Positions 22,710 through 30,429 of a stretch of DNA of 32,853 bases are shown piece by piece. The notes below the pieces were generated by a model that saw nothing but the letters and a program-made list of their open reading frames with translations, was not told the DNA's origin and made no database searches. Origin of the DNA: Chloroflexota bacterium. GTDB lineage: Bacteria > Chloroflexota > Anaerolineae > Aggregatilineales > Aggregatilineaceae. The translations under genes were made by a program, and so were the position numbers. The stretch lies in contig JAAYCM010000023.1 in NCBI GenBank assembly GCA_012729765.1, forward strand, positions 1-32,853. The letters are read 5' to 3'. Every line of letters begins with the position of its first letter. Position 1 is the stretch's first letter.

Positions 22710-23672
22710 ATGAAAAAGTTACTGCTCAGTGTCGTGCTGGTGCTGGGGCTGCTGGGAGCCGTGCCGCCCGCGCTGGCGCAGGACGGCGGGTGCACCCAGG
22801 ACCTCTCGCAGGTCTATCTGCTGATGGGCGAGGCGCAGGGCGCCTGGGAGCGCGGGGACAGTGGGGCGGCGTTGGCGGCGCTAGCCCAGGCGCGCCAGGC
22901 GTTGATCGCGATCGAGCTTGCGTGCGGCGGCGGCCAGGACCTCTTCACGCCCACGCCGTCACCGACCCCCATGCCGACCGAAACGCCCACGCCCCGGCCC
23001 GATCCCGACCGGGTGATCGTCTTTGCCGCGCGCTCGATGATGGAGAGCGAGCCGTTCACCAAGCTGATCGCGTTCGGATTCGCCAACAACGCCGTGATCA
23101 CGGTCTATGATAACCAGCGCGATTTTCTGGTGGCGCTCGAAGCGCCGGACGTGGTCGGCGCGATCTATGCCGGTCCGGCGGCGACCACCGAGGGGATGCG
23201 CGATCTGAACGATTTTGTGTCGCGCGGCGGGCGGATTCTGCTGATGTACGACCAGTCATGGCTGGCGCTGACGACCATCGCGCAGGATTTGTTCGGCATC
23301 TCGTTGGCCGAGGACACGTTCGCCACGCAGACCAATGCCGACTTTCTCTACCCGGCGGAGATGCTGCCGCCCTGGCTGCGCGGGATGGAGATCGGCATCA
23401 ACGGGGCGGGGGGCACGGTGAGCGCTGCCTTCCAGGCATTTGTGGTCGTGCCGCAGAACTGGCCGGGCGAGCGCGGCGTGCTGCCGAGCGATACGGCGGG
23501 CACGTCCGAGCTGCTTTACTACGCTAACCCGACGCGCACGATCATCTTCTGGCCGCTGCCCAACGATACGACCACCGGCGATACGCTCTACTTCTTCAGC
23601 GACACCAACCTCAGCTTCTTCGACAACCAGCAGGCGGCGCTGGAGATGATCAACCTGCTGCTGGGGCGCTGA
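22710..23672 (+). CDS. Secreted protein with Thr/Pro linker and DUF4350-like domain
   Basis: A 320-residue exported protein. The ATG at 22710 follows GAGGG; the upstream in-frame codon would bury the signal peptide. The signal peptide (MKKLLLSVVLVLGLLGAV...ALA) ends near residue 23. A short helical segment follows, then a linker of repeated TPTP/TPMP units at about residues 88-108. The C-terminal about 210 residues are alpha/beta, with VIVFAARSMMESEPF, LNDFVSRGGRILLMYDQSW and FWPLPNDTTTGDTLYFFSDTNL, resembling a glutamine-amidotransferase-like or DUF4350-type fold without an obvious catalytic Cys. It has its own -10 box and terminator, so it is an independent unit placed inside the head-gene cluster. 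It looks like a host gene rather than a virion gene. Confidence 0.7.
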   Translation: MKKLLLSVVLVLGLLGAVPPALAQDGGCTQDLSQVYLLMGEAQGAWERGDSGAALAALAQARQALIAIELACGGGQDLFTPTPSPTPMPTETPTPRPDPDRVIVFAARSMMESEPFTKLIAFGFANNAVITVYDNQRDFLVALEAPDVVGAIYAGPAATTEGMRDLNDFVSRGGRILLMYDQSWLALTTIAQDLFGISLAEDTFATQTNADFLYPAEMLPPWLRGMEIGINGAGGTVSAAFQAFVVVPQNWPGERGVLPSDTAGTSELLYYANPTRTIIFWPLPNDTTTGDTLYFFSDTNLSFFDNQQAALEMINLLLGR

Positions 23673-23720
23673 TCGGACAGGCGGCGTGTCCTGGTCCACC
23701 AACCGCATACCCGGTTTTCC

Positions 23721-23757
23721 GGTCACTGCAGGCTGTTCCTGGCAGTGACCTTTTTTT
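23721..23757 (+). terminator. Factor-independent terminator
   Basis: A 9-bp perfect stem (GGTCACTGC with GCAGTGACC), extended by AGG/CCT across a bulge, is followed by seven T residues. It closes the secreted-protein gene 48 bp after its stop. Confidence 0.9.
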
Positions 23758-23931
23758 GTGATACAGAAAATTAACAACCTGTTTTACGTTTTTTATTTCA
23801 TGTTAATGTCGGTATGAGATAGTATGGGGGTGAGCGAGGACTCTCTGCGCGGCCTACCCGGCTGCCCTTTTGCCGGGCTGCCGGGTTCCGATCTGATCTG
23901 AGCGCGGAAAAGCAGTAAGGGAGTAGTGGGG

Positions 23932-25449
23932 ATGGGCCACGTCTTTGTATCCTACAACAGTGAAGACAGCGAATTTGCGGCTGGTTTGATGCGCCAGATC
24001 GAAGGGGCAGGCTTTCAGACCTGGTCGGATCACTCCCGGCTGCGGACAGGCGAAAAGTGGCGTGACGCCACCGATCAGGCGCTGCGCGAGGCGTTCGCTG
24101 TGATCGTGCTGGTAACGCCGGAAGCCATCCAATCGGATCAGGTGACGTACGAGTGGACCTTCGCACTCGGCATGGGGATTCAGGTCATCCCGGTGATGCT
24201 CCGGCCAGCCACGCTGCATCCCCGGCTGGCGATGCTGCCCCGGCTGGATTTCACCAGCCCGGCAGACCAGCCCTGGGGCCGTTTGATCCGGCAGATTCAA
24301 GAGGCCAGTGGGAGCCGCCGCCCGGCCAGCCCTTTCCAGCGGCCCGGCTCACCGTTTCCGCTCCGTCCCGGCAGCCTGTTCGACCGGATTCGCAGCCGCG
24401 AGCAGGACTCCGATTTTCGTGAGAGCGGCGACCTGGCCGACGAGCCGCTGGCGCGCCTGCTGGAGATGCTGGAGCACGACGACCGCGACGCGCGTATCAC
24501 GGCGGCCCAGCGTTTGGGCGAGATCGGGGATCGTGCGGCGGTGCCCGGCCTGCTGCGGCTGCTGCGTGACGATGATTGGCGCGTGCGCGATACGGCGGCG
24601 CAGGCGTTGGGCAAGATGAAAGTCGCGGCAGCGGTGCCTGGCCTGCTTGAGGCGCTGCGTTTGGGGCGGCCCGGTCCGTTTGGCGGCGGCTCCAGCTCGT
24701 CGAATGTCTCCTGGGCGATCCGCGAGATCGGGGCGGCAGCCGTGCCGGTACTGATCGACGCGCTGGGCGACGAAGACCCGCGCATCCGCCAGTTTGCCGC
24801 CGAGATGCTGGGCGAGATCGGCGGGGCAGATGGTGTCGCGCCGCTGGCGAGCGCGCTGCACGATGCGGAAGGCCGGGTGCGCTGGCAGGCCGCGGACTCG
24901 CTGGGCAAGCTGGGCACTGTGACCGCCGTGCCCGATCTGATCCTGTCACTGCGCGACAGCGCATCTGAGGTGCGGCTGGCGGCGACGTGGGCGCTGGCCC
25001 AGATCGCAGATGAATCGGCGGTGCCGGGGCTGATCAAGACACTGTATGATCGCGATTGGCGGGTGCGCTGGGCAGCGGCAGAAGCGCTGTGGGCGATTGG
25101 GGAACCGGCGATTCTGCCCCTGATCGAGCTGCTGCGCGAGCGCCAGGAGCCGGTGCAGCGGGCCGCGATCCGGGCGCTGGTCGAGATCGGGGAAGCATCG
25201 ATCCCGCCGCTGCTGCATCTGCTTAGCGAGACGAATTGGGAAGTGCGTTGGGTGGCGGCAGAAGCGCTGCAAGAGATGGGCGCGGCTGCGGTCGCGCCGC
25301 TGCTGGACGTGCTCGAAACGGGCGACTGGCAGGCCAGTTGGGCGGCGGCGGAAGCGCTGAAACACATCGGCACGCCGGACGCGCTCAAGGCGGTCGAAGG
25401 CTGGCGCGAGGGCCTGCCGGACGACACGCCGGATGCGCCGGAAGGCTAG
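23932..25449 (+). CDS. TIR-domain protein with HEAT repeats (large copy)
   Basis: A 505-residue protein. The ATG at 23932 lies 8 bp after AAGGGAG; the GTG at 23926 is too close. Residues 1-125 are a TIR domain: VFVSYNSEDSEFA (box 1), WSDHSRLRTGEKW, VIVLVTPEAIQSDQVTYEW and IQVIPVML. Glu74 in VTYEW is at the position of the NADase glutamate. After a Pro/Arg-rich linker (126-150), residues about 160-495 hold roughly ten PBS-lyase-type HEAT repeats, such as ARITAAQRLGEIGDRAAVPGL and VRWQAADSLGKLGTVTAVPDL. Such a protein could sense a partner through the HEAT solenoid and use TIR for NAD cleavage or assembly. It lies between portal and capsid genes and has a shorter paralog next to it. An antiphage or regulatory role is inference. 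Confidence 0.88.
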   Translation: MGHVFVSYNSEDSEFAAGLMRQIEGAGFQTWSDHSRLRTGEKWRDATDQALREAFAVIVLVTPEAIQSDQVTYEWTFALGMGIQVIPVMLRPATLHPRLAMLPRLDFTSPADQPWGRLIRQIQEASGSRRPASPFQRPGSPFPLRPGSLFDRIRSREQDSDFRESGDLADEPLARLLEMLEHDDRDARITAAQRLGEIGDRAAVPGLLRLLRDDDWRVRDTAAQALGKMKVAAAVPGLLEALRLGRPGPFGGGSSSSNVSWAIREIGAAAVPVLIDALGDEDPRIRQFAAEMLGEIGGADGVAPLASALHDAEGRVRWQAADSLGKLGTVTAVPDLILSLRDSASEVRLAATWALAQIADESAVPGLIKTLYDRDWRVRWAAAEALWAIGEPAILPLIELLRERQEPVQRAAIRALVEIGEASIPPLLHLLSETNWEVRWVAAEALQEMGAAAVAPLLDVLETGDWQASWAAAEALKHIGTPDALKAVEGWREGLPDDTPDAPEG

Positions 25450-25504
25450 AGCGCGTTAAGCACTTTTTGACGAACAGCCAGAGGTAGCGGTCCAGGATGT
25501 TTTT

Positions 25505-25556
25505 GTAGGGGCGAGGCAAGCCTCGCCCGCCGGGTAGGATCTTACCCTACCTCTAC
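25505..25556. repeat. GTAGGGGCG-type palindrome between TIR genes
   Basis: GTAGGGGCGAGGC and GCCTCGCCC form a 9-bp perfect hairpin (25509-25528), followed by GTAGGATCTTACCCTAC; the whole element starts with GTAG and ends with CTAC. Confidence 0.65.
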
Positions 25557-25585
25557 ACTTTCACAGGCCGGATAGGGTACACTAG

Positions 25586-25627
25586 CCGCCGGAACCGGGT
25601 GCAGACGCATCCGCCCGGCGGTTTTTT
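25586..25627 (+). terminator. Terminator or attenuator before the second TIR gene
   Basis: CCGCCGG pairs with CCGGCGG, with an inner stem (GGGTGC with GCATCC), and is followed by six T residues. It lies 137 bp after the first TIR gene and 21 bp before the second gene's ribosome site, with a possible TACACT -10 box (25578-25583) overlapping its left edge. Confidence 0.7.
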
Positions 25628-25660
25628 GTTGGCGCGAGCATACGCACAGGAGCCGGCGTC

Positions 25661-26665
25661 ATGGCGCATCTCTTCATCGCCTACCACTACGAAGCGCTGG
25701 AAACAGCCTGCGCGATCCAGCGCCGGATCGAAGCGATCGGCTACAGCGCGGCCCTGAACCCCGATCCGCAGGCCGGGGAGACGTGGCAGCCCTGGATCGA
25801 GCGCGAGCTGGAGCGGGCGTTCGCCGTGCTGGCGCTGCAAAGCCCGGCGGCCAGCGCGTCGCCGTTCGTGACGTATGAATGGGCGCGGGCGTTGGGCGCC
25901 GGTATCGAGGTGATCCCGGTGGTGCTGGGGGCGGCTGCGCTGCATCCGCGCCTGGGCGAATTGGGACCGCTCGATCTGGGCAGCGGCTCCGGCCCGGCAT
26001 GGGACGCGCTGATCGTGCGCGTGCAGGCGGCGGGCGAAAATTACGCCGCGCACCATCGGGTCGTGCCGGATGGTACGCCGGTCGAAGTCGTGGCAGCGGT
26101 CGAGAATCTGAGCAGCCGGTCGCCGGACGAGCGGCAGACGGCGTTGGAAACGCTCGCCGGGCTGGATCACGCGGTAGCACGGGCGGCGCTGGCAGATGCA
26201 GTCCGGCATCCCCTGTTTCACGCTGTGCGGCGTGGGGCGGTCGAGCGGCTGGCCGAGCAGGCTGGCGAGGATGTGCTCCCGGCGCTGCTGCTCGCCCTGG
26301 GCGACGAGCACGACACCGTTGTCGAAGCGGCAGTCCACGCCCTGAGCGCGGCAGGCGATCCGGCGGTGCCGGGGCTGCACGCGGTCTTGAACGGGCCAGG
26401 CCGGTTGGCGCGGCGGGCCGCGATCCGGGCGCTGGCCACGATCGGCAGCGCAGCCGTGCCCGCCCTGATCGACGCGCTGGCGCAGCGGGACTGGTTCGTC
26501 TCGCGGGCGGCGGCGCTGGCCCTCGGCCAGATCGGGGATGCGCGTGCCGTGCCGGGGCTGATCGAGGCGCTGCGCAGCGAGGACGATCATCTGCGCGCTG
26601 TGGCCGCCGAGGGCCTGCGCCAGATCGATACCCCGGCGGCACGCGACGCCCTGGCCGGAGAATAA
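25661..26665 (+). CDS. TIR-domain protein with HEAT repeats (small copy)
   Basis: A 334-residue paralog of the preceding TIR-HEAT protein. The ATG follows AGGAG at 25648-25652. The TIR part (1-120) has HLFIAYHYEALETACAI at box 1, where the usual SYxxxD is altered to AYHYEA, then GETWQPWIERELERAFAVLAL and FVTYEWARALGAGIEVIPVVL; Glu73 keeps the NADase position. Residues about 140-330 contain five or six HEAT repeats (DEHDTVVEAAVHALSAAGDPAVPGL, RRAAIRALATIGSAAVPAL, VSRAAALALGQIGDARAVPGL). The changed box 1 suggests the two copies have diverged in function. It ends 164 bp before the protease-capsid gene. Confidence 0.85.
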   Translation: MAHLFIAYHYEALETACAIQRRIEAIGYSAALNPDPQAGETWQPWIERELERAFAVLALQSPAASASPFVTYEWARALGAGIEVIPVVLGAAALHPRLGELGPLDLGSGSGPAWDALIVRVQAAGENYAAHHRVVPDGTPVEVVAAVENLSSRSPDERQTALETLAGLDHAVARAALADAVRHPLFHAVRRGAVERLAEQAGEDVLPALLLALGDEHDTVVEAAVHALSAAGDPAVPGLHAVLNGPGRLARRAAIRALATIGSAAVPALIDALAQRDWFVSRAAALALGQIGDARAVPGLIEALRSEDDHLRAVAAEGLRQIDTPAARDALAGE

Positions 26666-26727
26666 GCCCGCACCCGATTTCCTCACTCTTAACCCTCACT
26701 TCTAACAATCACCCCTAAAGTTCAGCA

Positions 26728-26767
26728 CTTAGCGGCGTAGACTCCTAGAATATCTGTTCTAAAATGA
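26728..26767 (+). promoter_or_regulatory. Repeated promoter block, copy B (protease-capsid)
   Basis: It aligns without gaps to 19295-19334. Conserved parts are CTTA, GCGTAGAC, TAGAA, GT and CTAAAATGA at identical offsets. TAGACT (26738-26743) and TAAAAT (26760-26765) are 16 bp apart. The spacer holds AGAATATCTGTTCT (26747-26760), part of the perfect inverted repeat TAGAA-N6-TTCTA and close to the SOS box at 14897. The predicted leader is about 58 nt. Confidence 0.65.
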
Positions 26768-26829
26768 TGATCGTCACGAGGCGGCGATCAGATGTTCAGA
26801 TGATCGTCCTGGGGCGAGAAGGAGCAGCT

Positions 26830-28677
26830 ATGGCACAACACAGCATCCGCGCGCCGGTCACGACGGCGGTCAAGGCACTGAACGAGGACGGGCGAGTCGG
26901 TGGCTACCTGGTGGTGTGGGGCGACGAGTCGCGGCGCGATCTGCACGGGGAATACTTCACGCCTGACACCGATCTGGGGCTGGACTGGTACCCGCGCCGC
27001 CCGGTGCTCTACCAGCATGGGCTGGACGGCGAGTTAGGCCCGGTCATGATCGGGCAGATCGAGGCCCTGAAGCCGGACGGCGTGGGCGTGTGGGTCGAGG
27101 CGCAGTTGGACCTGCGCAGCCGGTGGGCGCGGGCCGTGCTGGACCTGGCGCGGCGTGAAGCGCTCGGTTGGAGCAGCGGCAGTCTGCCGCACCTGGTCGA
27201 GGTGAGCGCGAGCGGGCATATCCGGCGCTGGCCGATTGTCGAGGGGAGCCTGACGCCCACGCCCGCCGAGCCGCGCTACACCGATGCGGTCGCGGTCAAG
27301 GCGGCGTTCGAGGCGCTGGGCCTGCCGACCGACCGGATCGAGGCCGCCGGGCCGGTGGGCGAATGGGCAGCAGGCAGCGGGGTAAACGAGGGATACGGAG
27401 CGGAAATGAGCGATCAGGTACAGGCTTTTTCGGATGAACGGGGCGCGGCGATCAAGCGGCTGCCGGTTGCCAGCCCGGCGCGCGGCCCGGCGATTGAGGT
27501 GCGCAGCAAGTATGCCGACCTGGACGCGGTCGATATGGCGTTCATGCACACCTGGCTCAGCCGCAGCGGGCAGTGGACCCCTTCGACCGCTTTTCTGCGC
27601 GAGCTGGCGCACAAGGCTTACCGGGCGGTCGAGCGCGGCCAGCTTGAATCGGGCGCGCTGCGGACGCTGCCGGTGAAGGCCGACGAGCTGATGCACACCG
27701 ACAACACCGGCTATGGGCAGGACTGGGTGCCCGATATCTGGTCGAGCGAGCTGTGGCGCAAGGCCCGCGCCGAGAATGTGATCCTGCCGCTGTTCCGCGT
27801 GGTCGAGATGCCGTCCAACCCGTTCGAACTGCCCGTTTCCGGCACCGATCCGAGCGTCTACTATGTGCCGGAAACGCAGGACGAGGACGATCTGACGCTG
27901 GCCAGCACCAACCCGATCCCGGACAGCCAGATCGGCAGCGGCAAGGTCACGCTGTCGGCCAAAAAGCTCGCGCTGCGGGTCGGCTTTTCGGCGGAGATGG
28001 TCGAGGATGCCGTCATCCCGCTGATCCAGCTCTATCGTGAGCAGGCGCTCCGCGCGATGGCCGACGCGATCGATCATGTGCTGCTCAACGGCGATACCGA
28101 AACCGGCGCGACCGGCAACATCAACAGCGACGACGCCGCGCCCGCCGCGACGGTCAAATATCTGGCCTTCGACGGGCTGCGCAAGCTGCCGCTGGTGACG
28201 CACAGCGCCAATACGCTCGATGCCAACGGCGCGCCATCGGTGGCGCTGCTGCGCGCCGCACGCTTTTTGATGGAGGCGCGTTACGCGCTGCGCCCCAAGG
28301 ACTGTGCCTGGATCGTGGATGGCAGCACCTACGCCAAGCTGCTCAGCCTGGCCGAAGTTGCAACCGTAGACAAGTTCGGGCCGTATGCCACCGTGCTCAC
28401 CGGCGAGATCGCCAAAGTGGACGGCGTGCCGATCCTGGTCAGCGCCGAGATGCCGCTCACCCAGGCGGACGGCAAGGCCGACGCCAGCGCCAACACCAAG
28501 GGGCAGGCGGTGTGCGTCTACCGGCCCGGCTGGGTGGTCGGCTACCGGCGGCGCATCGCGGCCACGATGGATTACCTGCCGTACTACGACGCCTACCAGA
28601 TGGTGGCGACGGTGCGGCTGGCCTTTGCGCGCCTGGACGACAGCGTCGCCAGCACGCTGTACAACATCACGGTCTAA
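26830..28677 (+). CDS. Fused HK97-type prohead protease and major capsid protein
   Basis: A 615-residue fusion. The ATG at 26830 follows AAGGAG. Residues 1-150 are a family S78 maturation protease: GGYLVVWGD, RDLHGEYFTPDTDLGLDWY, His63 in LYQHGLD, Ser115 or Ser116 in ALGWSSGSLPH, and WPIVEGSLTPTPAEPR. Residues about 195-615 are a Phage_capsid-type shell protein: the N-arm AFMHTWLSRSGQW, VPDIWSSELWRKARAENVI, LSAKKLALRVGFSAEMVEDA, ADAIDHVLLNGD and the C-terminal YQMVATVRLAFARLDDS. An in-frame ATG at 27406 has GGAG at 27397-27400, so a capsid-only form of 423 residues may also be made. It is preceded by promoter block B, so shell and protease are transcribed apart from terminase and portal. Confidence 0.92.
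   Translation: MAQHSIRAPVTTAVKALNEDGRVGGYLVVWGDESRRDLHGEYFTPDTDLGLDWYPRRPVLYQHGLDGELGPVMIGQIEALKPDGVGVWVEAQLDLRSRWARAVLDLARREALGWSSGSLPHLVEVSASGHIRRWPIVEGSLTPTPAEPRYTDAVAVKAAFEALGLPTDRIEAAGPVGEWAAGSGVNEGYGAEMSDQVQAFSDERGAAIKRLPVASPARGPAIEVRSKYADLDAVDMAFMHTWLSRSGQWTPSTAFLRELAHKAYRAVERGQLESGALRTLPVKADELMHTDNTGYGQDWVPDIWSSELWRKARAENVILPLFRVVEMPSNPFELPVSGTDPSVYYVPETQDEDDLTLASTNPIPDSQIGSGKVTLSAKKLALRVGFSAEMVEDAVIPLIQLYREQALRAMADAIDHVLLNGDTETGATGNINSDDAAPAATVKYLAFDGLRKLPLVTHSANTLDANGAPSVALLRAARFLMEARYALRPKDCAWIVDGSTYAKLLSLAEVATVDKFGPYATVLTGEIAKVDGVPILVSAEMPLTQADGKADASANTKGQAVCVYRPGWVVGYRRRIAATMDYLPYYDAYQMVATVRLAFARLDDSVASTLYNITV
27397..27408 (+). promoter_or_regulatory. Internal ribosome site and start in the protease-capsid gene
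   Basis: GGAG at 27397-27400 lies 5 bp before an in-frame ATG at 27406 (MSDQVQAF). It falls at the boundary between the protease domain and the capsid domain, where a separate scaffold/capsid start would be useful. Confidence 0.45.
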
Positions 28678-28699
28678 AGGCAGACACCCGGATCACGTT

Positions 28700-28758
28700 G
28701 TAGGGGTAGGGCTTGCCCTACCCGCCTGCCCGGCGGGCGAGGCAAGCACCGCCCCTAC
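28700..28758. repeat. GTAGGGG-type palindromic repeat after capsid gene
   Basis: It starts with GTAGGGGTAGGGC and ends with GCCCCTAC. Inside, GGGTAGGGCTTGCCCTACCC forms one hairpin and GCCTGCCCGGCGGGC another. It is the longest of these elements here. Confidence 0.7.
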
Positions 28759-28806
28759 AGGTAACACCCGGATGGTAGTGGTGAAATTTTGGCTGAAGCC
28801 TGTTTG

Positions 28807-28913
28807 CCCCCCATCCTAAATCCTTCCCCCAAAATGAGGGAAGGACTTGAAAAACGTCACTATGCTCCCCTTCCTTCCGCGCAGCGTGGGGGAAGGGGCC
28901 GGGGGATGGGGGG
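28807..28913 (-). repeat. MITE-like repeat, copy 2 (inverted)
   Basis: The reverse complement of copies 1 and 3: the conserved arm CCATCCTAAATCCTTCCCCC comes first and the variable CCGGGGGATGGGG end last. It is about 107 bp. Confidence 0.8.
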
Positions 28914-28950
28914 CGAAGATGCACAACACGGTCTGGGGTAGGCATGGCAC

Positions 28951-28980
28951 AAAAACAGGGGCGCATCGGTCGCGCCCCTG
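28951..28980 (-). terminator. Factor-independent terminator of the FHA gene
   Basis: On the minus strand a perfect 9-bp stem (CAGGGGCGC with GCGCCCCTG) and 7-base loop are followed by TTTTT. It lies 28 bp after the stop of the FHA gene at 29009. Confidence 0.88.
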
Positions 28981-29008
28981 GAGCAGTCTGTTTCAAACCG
29001 GCTGTGCC

Positions 29009-29608
29009 CTACTCTGTCGGCGGGGCGGCCGGGGGCCGGATGAAGACCAGCATATGCAGCGTGCCGAGGATCAGGCGGCTGCCGTGTGCGACCGCGTGCT
29101 CTTCATAAGGCGTCAGCCGCTGGCCGTTGAGATGGGTCCCGTTGGCGCTCTGCAGATCGACCACACTCAATTGATTGTTGGCCCGCTGAAGCAGGCAGTG
29201 ACAGCGCGATACACCGTGCAGCAGGGCATTGTAGGGGGATAGATCGATCGCATCGGCGGTGATTTTGCCGTGCCGCCGGCCCAGGATTGTCGGATTGTCC
29301 AGGGTAAGCGGCACACATGCCCCCGACGGCAGGAACTGCAGGACGATCAGCGCCCCCGGCTCGAAGGTGAAGTGGTATGAGGTGGTGTCGGGCAGGGCGA
29401 GCGGCGCGCGCATCAGCAGCGTGGTCGGCGGCAGCTGCTTGAGCTGGCTGTTCTCGTGACAACGGTGGTACAGCTCACAGTCTGTGCACGCATCGGGCAG
29501 ACTGGCACACCGGCGTGGCTGCTCAAGGGGGGTGGAACTGGGCAGGATGTTCGTCATATACGAAAGGGATCCCGGCCTGGGGCCTAGAGTCACGAATTGT
29601 GCCCCCAT
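29009..29608 (-). CDS. FHA-domain protein with N-terminal Cys/His cluster
   Basis: A protein of 199 residues from the ATG at 29608, or 182 from 29557; neither start has a strong ribosome site. A CxxC...HxxCH cluster (CTDCELYHRCH) near residue 41 may bind zinc. Residues about 85-190 are an FHA domain: FLPSGACVPLTL, ILGRRHGK, NALLHGVSRCHCLLQ, VVDLQSANGTHLNGQRL and VAHGSRLILGTL. The HGVSRCH loop and the Asn-Gly pair suggest phospho-threonine peptide binding is retained. It is closely similar to the product of 29752-30291 on the same strand. Both run against the phage genes on either side, with their own terminator, so they are an insertion into the head cluster. Confidence 0.82.
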   Translation of the reverse strand: MGAQFVTLGPRPGSLSYMTNILPSSTPLEQPRRCASLPDACTDCELYHRCHENSQLKQLPPTTLLMRAPLALPDTTSYHFTFEPGALIVLQFLPSGACVPLTLDNPTILGRRHGKITADAIDLSPYNALLHGVSRCHCLLQRANNQLSVVDLQSANGTHLNGQRLTPYEEHAVAHGSRLILGTLHMLVFIRPPAAPPTE

Positions 29609-29633
29609 CTTACCGGCGCTGGCTCAAGATCTC

Positions 29634-29660
29634 ATTAAAACGGGCTTAAGTTGTTGTAAA
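29634..29660 (-). promoter_or_regulatory. Candidate promoter of the first FHA gene
   Basis: On the minus strand TTTACA (29660-29655) and TTTAAT (29639-29634) are 15 bp apart, in an AT-rich patch 26 bp upstream of the start at 29608. The spacing is short, so this is only a candidate. Confidence 0.3.
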
Positions 29661-29751
29661 TTCTTTTGTTTGCAATGTGTGTGGTGGCATGCCGCCGCAG
29701 CCCCTGGTGGGAGTGTGGTATGGGGAAACCGGCATGGGTCGGGCCAAGCGA

Positions 29752-30291
29752 TTAGTTGCCGGAGAGCGGGAGGGTGAAAGCCACGGTCAGGTGCAGCGAT
29801 CCGAGGATCAGTTTATCGCCATGCGACACCACATATTCGCGGTTGGGCAGCAGCGCGCGCCCGTTGAGGTTGGTCCCGTTGGTGCTGTTCAGGTCGATCA
29901 CGACCAGGTGCCGCCCATGACGCATGAGCATACAGTGATGGCGCGAGACGCCGTGCTCCAGCGCGTTGAAATCGCTCAGGTCGAACATGTCAGCCAGCGA
30001 GGAGTGCGCGCCGCGCCCCAGCACCAGGGGTTGATCCAGCGCGAACGCGATACACGTGCCCGATGGCAGAAATTGCAGGACTGCGCTGGAAGTGTGCTCG
30101 AAGTCGTCGCGGCCCTGGCAGTCGAAGGGCAGCGCGGCAGGGCGGCGGCGCAGCGGGGCGGTGGGATGGACCTCTGGCGAGGTGAGCAGCCGGCCACACG
30201 CGGGGCAGTGTGTCGCGTTAAGCGGAGCCTGACTGCCGCACTGCTTGCAGCAGGCGTCGTGCCCGTCCTGGGGGTGGGTAGTCTGAACCAT
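29752..30291 (-). CDS. Zinc-ribbon and FHA-domain protein
   Basis: A 179-residue protein starting at an ATG with AAAGGT about 9 bases upstream. Residues 15-33 form a four-Cys zinc ribbon (CKQCGSQAPLNATHCPACG). After a Pro/Arg linker, residues about 70-175 are an FHA domain: LQFLPSGTCIAFAL, LVLGRGAHSS, ALEHGVSRHHCMLM, VIDLNSTNGTNLNGRAL and VSHGDKLILGSL. It shares the zinc-then-FHA order with the protein at 11255-12091 and the FLPSG and EHGVSR/LHGVSR phrases with its neighbour at 29009, so the pair is a tandem duplication. Its kinase partner is not in the window. It is divergent from the connector gene. Confidence 0.85.
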   Translation of the reverse strand: MVQTTHPQDGHDACCKQCGSQAPLNATHCPACGRLLTSPEVHPTAPLRRRPAALPFDCQGRDDFEHTSSAVLQFLPSGTCIAFALDQPLVLGRGAHSSLADMFDLSDFNALEHGVSRHHCMLMRHGRHLVVIDLNSTNGTNLNGRALLPNREYVVSHGDKLILGSLHLTVAFTLPLSGN

Positions 30292-30429
30292 GAGGGTTTA
30301 CCTTTGCTCGTTCATGCGTCTGTAATCCTATCGTACCGGAAAATGGGTAAGTGCACATTTCGCAGATATGAATTTCCCATGAAAAGACCGTTATAAGACT
30401 CGAACGCATCAGATGGAAAGGAGAGCGGC

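Larger units (their letters stand above)
28678..29008. other. Intergenic region with repeats and a minus-strand terminator
   Basis: This 331-bp gap between the capsid gene and the first FHA gene holds no gene. It contains a GTAGGGG palindrome (28700-28758), an inverted MITE-like repeat (28807-28913) and the terminator of the FHA gene (28951-28980). Confidence 0.7.

Noticed and set aside
21278..22795. Minus-strand 505-codon frame over the portal gene
   Set aside because: The portal protein is clearly recognisable on plus; this frame is Arg/His/Pro-rich shadow sequence.
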